Shown one piece after another: positions 6,481 through 9,673 of a stretch of DNA of 9,673 bases. Each line of letters starts with the position of its first letter. Position 1 is the stretch's first letter. Under the pieces are notes generated by a model. It was not told the origin of the DNA. It was given only the letters and a program-made list of their open reading frames with translations, and made no database searches. The translations under genes and the position numbers were made by a program. Source of the DNA: Acinetobacter sp. (GTDB taxonomy: Bacteria; Pseudomonadota; Gammaproteobacteria; Pseudomonadales; Moraxellaceae); assembly GCA_030523805.1 (NCBI GenBank), contig JAUNHS010000018.1, positions 12,114-21,786 of the forward strand, read 5' to 3'.

Positions 6481-9381
6481 ATGGCAAAAAAAGCACAGCA
6501 CACCTTGGCAACAGGGGCAACGGGGCAAAAATCATACCAAGCAAAATATTTAAGCTATGCTGTACATTTAGCAATTTTGAGCCAAATTTGCATTGCAGGT
6601 ACAGCGTGGGCAGATGATAAAAAAGAACCCACCAAACCAACGCAACAGCTTGAAACTATTGTCGTTGTTGCCAAAGAGCAATCGGTTACACGCTACGACC
6701 AAGAAGTTACAGGCTTGGGCAAAGTGGTTAAAACAGCTGATGATTTGGCAAAACAGCAAGTGCTAGGCATTCGTGATTTAACACGTTATGACCCTGGCAT
6801 TTCTGTGGTGGAACAAGGGCGTGGAGCAAGCTCGGGCTATGCCATTCGTGGGGTGGATAAAAACCGTGTCGCTGTGGTGGTTGATGGCATTGCACAAGGG
6901 CAATCGTATGTCGATGAAAGCAATCGCCGTGGCAATGGTACAGGGGCGATGAATGAAGTGGAATTTGAAAACTTAACCGCTGTAACCATCAACAAAGGCA
7001 GTAACAGTAGCGAAGTCGGCAGTGGTGCATTGGGTGGTTCGGTGAGTTTTACCACAAAAAATGTAGATGACGTGATTAAAGACGGCAAAGATTGGGGCGT
7101 ACAAAGCAAATCGATGTATAGTTCCAAAGATGAACGTTTTGCCCAAACGGTTGCCGTGGCAGGGAAAAGTGATGGTTTTGAAGCGATGGTGCAATATACA
7201 CGCCGTGAAGGTGAAGGCACGAAAGCCCACAAAGATGCAGGCAATGTATCGCAACGCACCACACGCAAAACCGCTTATATCAGCCAATACGATTTACGAG
7301 ATGGTTCATTATCCGACAATTTATTCCGTATGAGCGAATGCACCACAGGCGATGATTGCTGGAAACACAAAGCCAGATTATCACAAGCAGGTGGCGAAAG
7401 TTTAGGCACACGCACGCAAGACGAATTATCAGCGGCAGAATTGGCACAATACAAAGCATCAAAAGATATTGTGAAATATGTCAATGCAGAAAGTTATACT
7501 GGCCCCAATCGTTTATTGGCAAATCCGTTAGATTATCAATCGGATTCATGGTTGGCGAGAGTGGGTTATCGCCCGAATGATCATCATTATATTGGTGCGA
7601 TTTTTGAGCAAACGGAGCAACGTTACGATAGCCGAGATATGACTTATTGTGAATACGCATCGGCAGATTGCCCAGAGCAAGATTATTCACCAGTGAATAG
7701 TAATAGCTTGATTTATAGAAATTATTTAAGCAATATTTGGTCGGGTACGGCAACCAATTTACAAGATATTTCGCCATTTTTGGCGTATGCTCGTGGCAAA
7801 TGGCTCAATGAATTTCATCAAAAACAACGTGTTGGTTTGAATTATCACTACACACCAAGTGATGTAAAATGGTTGGATAGCATTAAAATCAACCTAGACC
7901 AACAAGATATTCATAAAACAACGCAAACCGTGATGTCCGCTTGTTCTGTCGGAAGTTTGGATCGCAACTGTCAGTTAGATGCCAGTAAAGTGGGTCAATA
8001 TCGTATTGATGAAAATATGAACTACCAAGAACAGCATCAACGTGTAGATTTTCAGTTTGATAAAAATGCGTCATGGTTTGGTGGCGAACACGCTGTAAAT
8101 GTGGGAGCAGGTTTAGATCTTTTTGAGTCAAAATTCAATGCCAAAGCACGTCGCCAAGTGGTTACCATGGCAATGCCAACCGATGTCAGCTGGATTGATA
8201 GTCCAACAGGCGTGGGCAAAGTTCGCAATCCGTTGGCATATTCGCCTTATACTAAAAATGGTCGCACCTTAATTGGCGAAGTGTACCAAGATTATGGCAC
8301 AGCGGTGTTTAGCGATAGCGATAACTGTGGCGTGGTGCGTGATTGCGATCGTTTGCCGATTACAGGGCATAATTGGTATGTGTCTCTGCGTGATAATATG
8401 AAATTGAACCGTTATTTTGATGTCGGTTTATCTGCACGTTACGATCAGCACCGTATTGAATCTGATGATGAAAATATCGTTAATAAAACCTATCGCAATA
8501 CATCGTGGAATGCAGGAATTGTGTTTAAACCGACCGATCATTGGTCATTGTCTGCACGTTTATCACAAGGGTTTAGAGTGCCAAGTTTCCAAGAAATTTA
8601 TGGTTATGATGCACTTGCCAATACTGCACCAGAGCTATTTGCCAGCAAACCGACCGATTTAGACAGCGAAAAATCACGCACAGGCGAGATTGGTCTGCGT
8701 TATCAAAATGATGTGGCAGATATTGAAGTCAGCGTATTTGATAGCCGCTATCGTGATATGATTGCTTATGCAACGCCAACACAAATTGCAGGCGAGCCAC
8801 GACAACGTCGTCGTCCGTATAATGTGCAAAATTTGGATTTACACGGCTTAAATGTGAATTTAAATGTAGATTTGCATGGCTTGGTTGAAATTATTCCAGC
8901 AGGCATAAAAGCTCATGTGGCGTATGGCCATACCAAAGTAAAACGTAATGGTTTCAAGAATTTAGAGCAATGGGATAGCATTGAAAGCTATGCACTTTCA
9001 GCCATTCAGCCACCACGCTATGTGTATGGTTTAAGCTATGATGACAGCGAAGGCAAATGGGGCATACAGGCGAATTGGACGTATTCTCGTGCGAAAGATG
9101 TCAATGAATTGCTTAAATCCGACTATTGCCGTTTGTGTAACGTAGAAACGCCTGAAGTTGTGGCAAGCATTAACCCACGTTCGTGGATTACTTTGGATTT
9201 ACTTGGTCATTTGCAGGTGAATGATGATGTCACCGTGCGTGCAGGGATTTACAATGCGTTGAACTATCGCTACACCACATGGGAAAATGCTCGCCAAACG
9301 GAAAATTACGATAATCGTAAACCAACGACGATGGCAGCCGCAGGGCGTAACTTTACGCTGGGCGTAGAACTCAAATTCTAA
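6481..9381 (+). CDS. lbpA: TonB-dependent receptor for a host iron protein, LbpA/TbpA family (LbpA-like)
   Basis: This outer-membrane receptor, 966 residues from the ATG at 6481, would bind lactoferrin (or transferrin), extract iron and import it with TonB energy. The ATG at 6481 has GGGGA 5 bases upstream. An upstream ATG (6469) and GTG (6421) are in frame but less well placed. A long signal peptide ends at AWA (residue 44). Then come the TonB box ETIVV (58-62), TGLGKVVKT, and the family plug block GIRDLTRYDPGISVVEQGRG, IRGVDKNRVAVVVDG and SGALGGSVSFTTK. The barrel shows YTGPNRLLANPLDYQSDSWL, YDSRDMT, SWNAGIVFKPT, GFRVPSFQEIYG, YALSAIQPPRYVYGL and NALNYRYTTWEN. It ends in Phe, the barrel-assembly signal. 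A helix-prone segment at 315-333 (ELSAAELAQYKASKD) and DMIAYAT and NVQNLDLHGLNV are closer to neisserial LbpA than TbpA as I recall them. All ten cysteines of the mature protein fall in five short pairs. Confidence 0.9.
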   Translation: MAKKAQHTLATGATGQKSYQAKYLSYAVHLAILSQICIAGTAWADDKKEPTKPTQQLETIVVVAKEQSVTRYDQEVTGLGKVVKTADDLAKQQVLGIRDLTRYDPGISVVEQGRGASSGYAIRGVDKNRVAVVVDGIAQGQSYVDESNRRGNGTGAMNEVEFENLTAVTINKGSNSSEVGSGALGGSVSFTTKNVDDVIKDGKDWGVQSKSMYSSKDERFAQTVAVAGKSDGFEAMVQYTRREGEGTKAHKDAGNVSQRTTRKTAYISQYDLRDGSLSDNLFRMSECTTGDDCWKHKARLSQAGGESLGTRTQDELSAAELAQYKASKDIVKYVNAESYTGPNRLLANPLDYQSDSWLARVGYRPNDHHYIGAIFEQTEQRYDSRDMTYCEYASADCPEQDYSPVNSNSLIYRNYLSNIWSGTATNLQDISPFLAYARGKWLNEFHQKQRVGLNYHYTPSDVKWLDSIKINLDQQDIHKTTQTVMSACSVGSLDRNCQLDASKVGQYRIDENMNYQEQHQRVDFQFDKNASWFGGEHAVNVGAGLDLFESKFNAKARRQVVTMAMPTDVSWIDSPTGVGKVRNPLAYSPYTKNGRTLIGEVYQDYGTAVFSDSDNCGVVRDCDRLPITGHNWYVSLRDNMKLNRYFDVGLSARYDQHRIESDDENIVNKTYRNTSWNAGIVFKPTDHWSLSARLSQGFRVPSFQEIYGYDALANTAPELFASKPTDLDSEKSRTGEIGLRYQNDVADIEVSVFDSRYRDMIAYATPTQIAGEPRQRRRPYNVQNLDLHGLNVNLNVDLHGLVEIIPAGIKAHVAYGHTKVKRNGFKNLEQWDSIESYALSAIQPPRYVYGLSYDDSEGKWGIQANWTYSRAKDVNELLKSDYCRLCNVETPEVVASINPRSWITLDLLGHLQVNDDVTVRAGIYNALNYRYTTWENARQTENYDNRKPTTMAAAGRNFTLGVELKF

Positions 9382-9398
9382 ATCATCATTTTTAAAAC

Positions 9399-9434
9399 AA
9401 TCCCCTAGCATCAGCCGATTGATGATGGGGGATT
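9399..9434 (+). terminator. Hairpin between receptor gene and the next gene, possible attenuator
   Basis: AATCCCCTAGCATCA (9399-9413) and TGATGATGGGGGATT (9420-9434) pair over 15 positions with one mismatch and one G-T wobble, around a 6-base loop. Only a short, interrupted T stretch follows (CTTTTATTG, 9439-9447). The hairpin could be a leaky terminator that lets part of the transcription into the next gene, or the end of the receptor operon. Confidence 0.5.
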
Positions 9435-9460
9435 TGTGCTTTTATTGATTAGGCAAAATC

Positions 9461-9673
9461 ATGAAAAAAATCGCATTTTATAGCACGACTTTATGGCTGG
9501 CACTGCACACGGCAGGCTATGCCGCTGAGCCAAGTACGCTCATTTATCCGTTATGGCAACCGACACCAATATCTGCAGATACGCTCTTTCCACAGCAAGA
9601 AACGGCATTGCCGCAAAATGACCAACAACCGACAGCTAAAAATGCTTCAACGCTTGCAATCAACGAGCAAATG
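9461..9673 (+). CDS. Secreted protein, N-terminal fragment (3' end outside window); possible Slam translocon
   Basis: The frame from the ATG at 9461 is open for 71 codons to the window edge. AGG (9451-9453) lies 7 bases upstream. The start MKKIAFYSTTLWLALHTAGYA is a clear signal peptide with cleavage near residue 20-22. A Pro/Gln/Thr-rich, probably unstructured stretch follows (AEPSTLIYPLWQPTPIS and beyond). No lipobox cysteine is present, so the product is periplasmic or outer-membrane, not a lipoprotein. I do not recognise the sequence itself. From position, downstream of a TbpB/LbpB-type lipoprotein and its receptor, the best guess is Slam (surface lipoprotein assembly modulator). Slam has a disordered N-terminus, TPR repeats and a C-terminal beta-barrel, and moves such lipoproteins to the surface; a Slam-type gene is, as I recall, the orf3 of the Moraxella lbp locus. 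None of its diagnostic domains lies inside the window. Confidence 0.75.
   Translation, partial: MKKIAFYSTTLWLALHTAGYAAEPSTLIYPLWQPTPISADTLFPQQETALPQNDQQPTAKNASTLAINEQM

Noticed and set aside
3854..9381. Homopolymer or short tandem tracts for phase variation in the receptor operon
   Set aside because: The longest G runs are four or five bases and no tandem repeat tract is present, so slipped-strand switching is not supported.
1..9673. CRISPR arrays, insertion sequences, integrase sites, tRNA or rRNA genes
   Set aside because: No regularly spaced repeats, transposase-like proteins, or structural RNA signatures were found on either strand.

Overview
The window looks like chromosomal DNA of a Moraxellaceae bacterium, most likely Moraxella or a close relative. 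The evidence is an AT-leaning composition, AT-rich intergenic regions, and a bilobed surface lipoprotein, a LbpA/TbpA-type receptor and a third secreted protein in the order I recall for the Moraxella lactoferrin-receptor locus (lbpB-lbpA-orf3). I saw no Neisseria-type DNA uptake sequence. Genus assignment is inference.

Left edge (1-1035, minus strand): the first 345 codons of a TonB-dependent outer-membrane receptor with signal peptide, TonB box and plug domain. It most resembles heme/hemoglobin receptors and runs off the window. Its promoter region (about 1036-1110) has a perfect TATAAT -10 inside a Fur-box-like palindrome. A divergent promoter drives the plus-strand block.

Middle (1238-3617, plus strand): three compact housekeeping-type genes. 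They are a LysE/ArgO-family amino-acid exporter, ferrochelatase (hemH, last step of heme synthesis) and a YcbL/GloC-type metallo-beta-lactamase-fold hydrolase (type II glyoxalase). The block ends in a clear intrinsic terminator at 3661-3688.

Right part (3774-9673, plus strand): a well-formed promoter overlapped by a Fur-box-like site. It precedes a large lipoprotein of the TbpB/LbpB family (3854-6379), a TonB-dependent LbpA-like receptor (6481-9381) and the first 71 codons of a third secreted protein (9461 onward). By position the third gene may be Slam, the outer-membrane translocon for surface lipoproteins. Imperfect hairpins lie in both gaps of this operon. The expected system captures host lactoferrin (or transferrin) at the cell surface, strips iron and imports it with TonB energy.

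The most unusual element is an inserted Gln/Glu-rich, probably coiled-coil segment with an acidic cluster between the two lobes of the lipoprotein (about residues 441-558). Overall the window pairs two apparently iron-regulated receptor loci around a short block containing heme synthesis. Most of it falls in known families. The novelty lies in the lipoprotein insert, the cysteine-paired loops of the receptor, and the operon's RNA structures.
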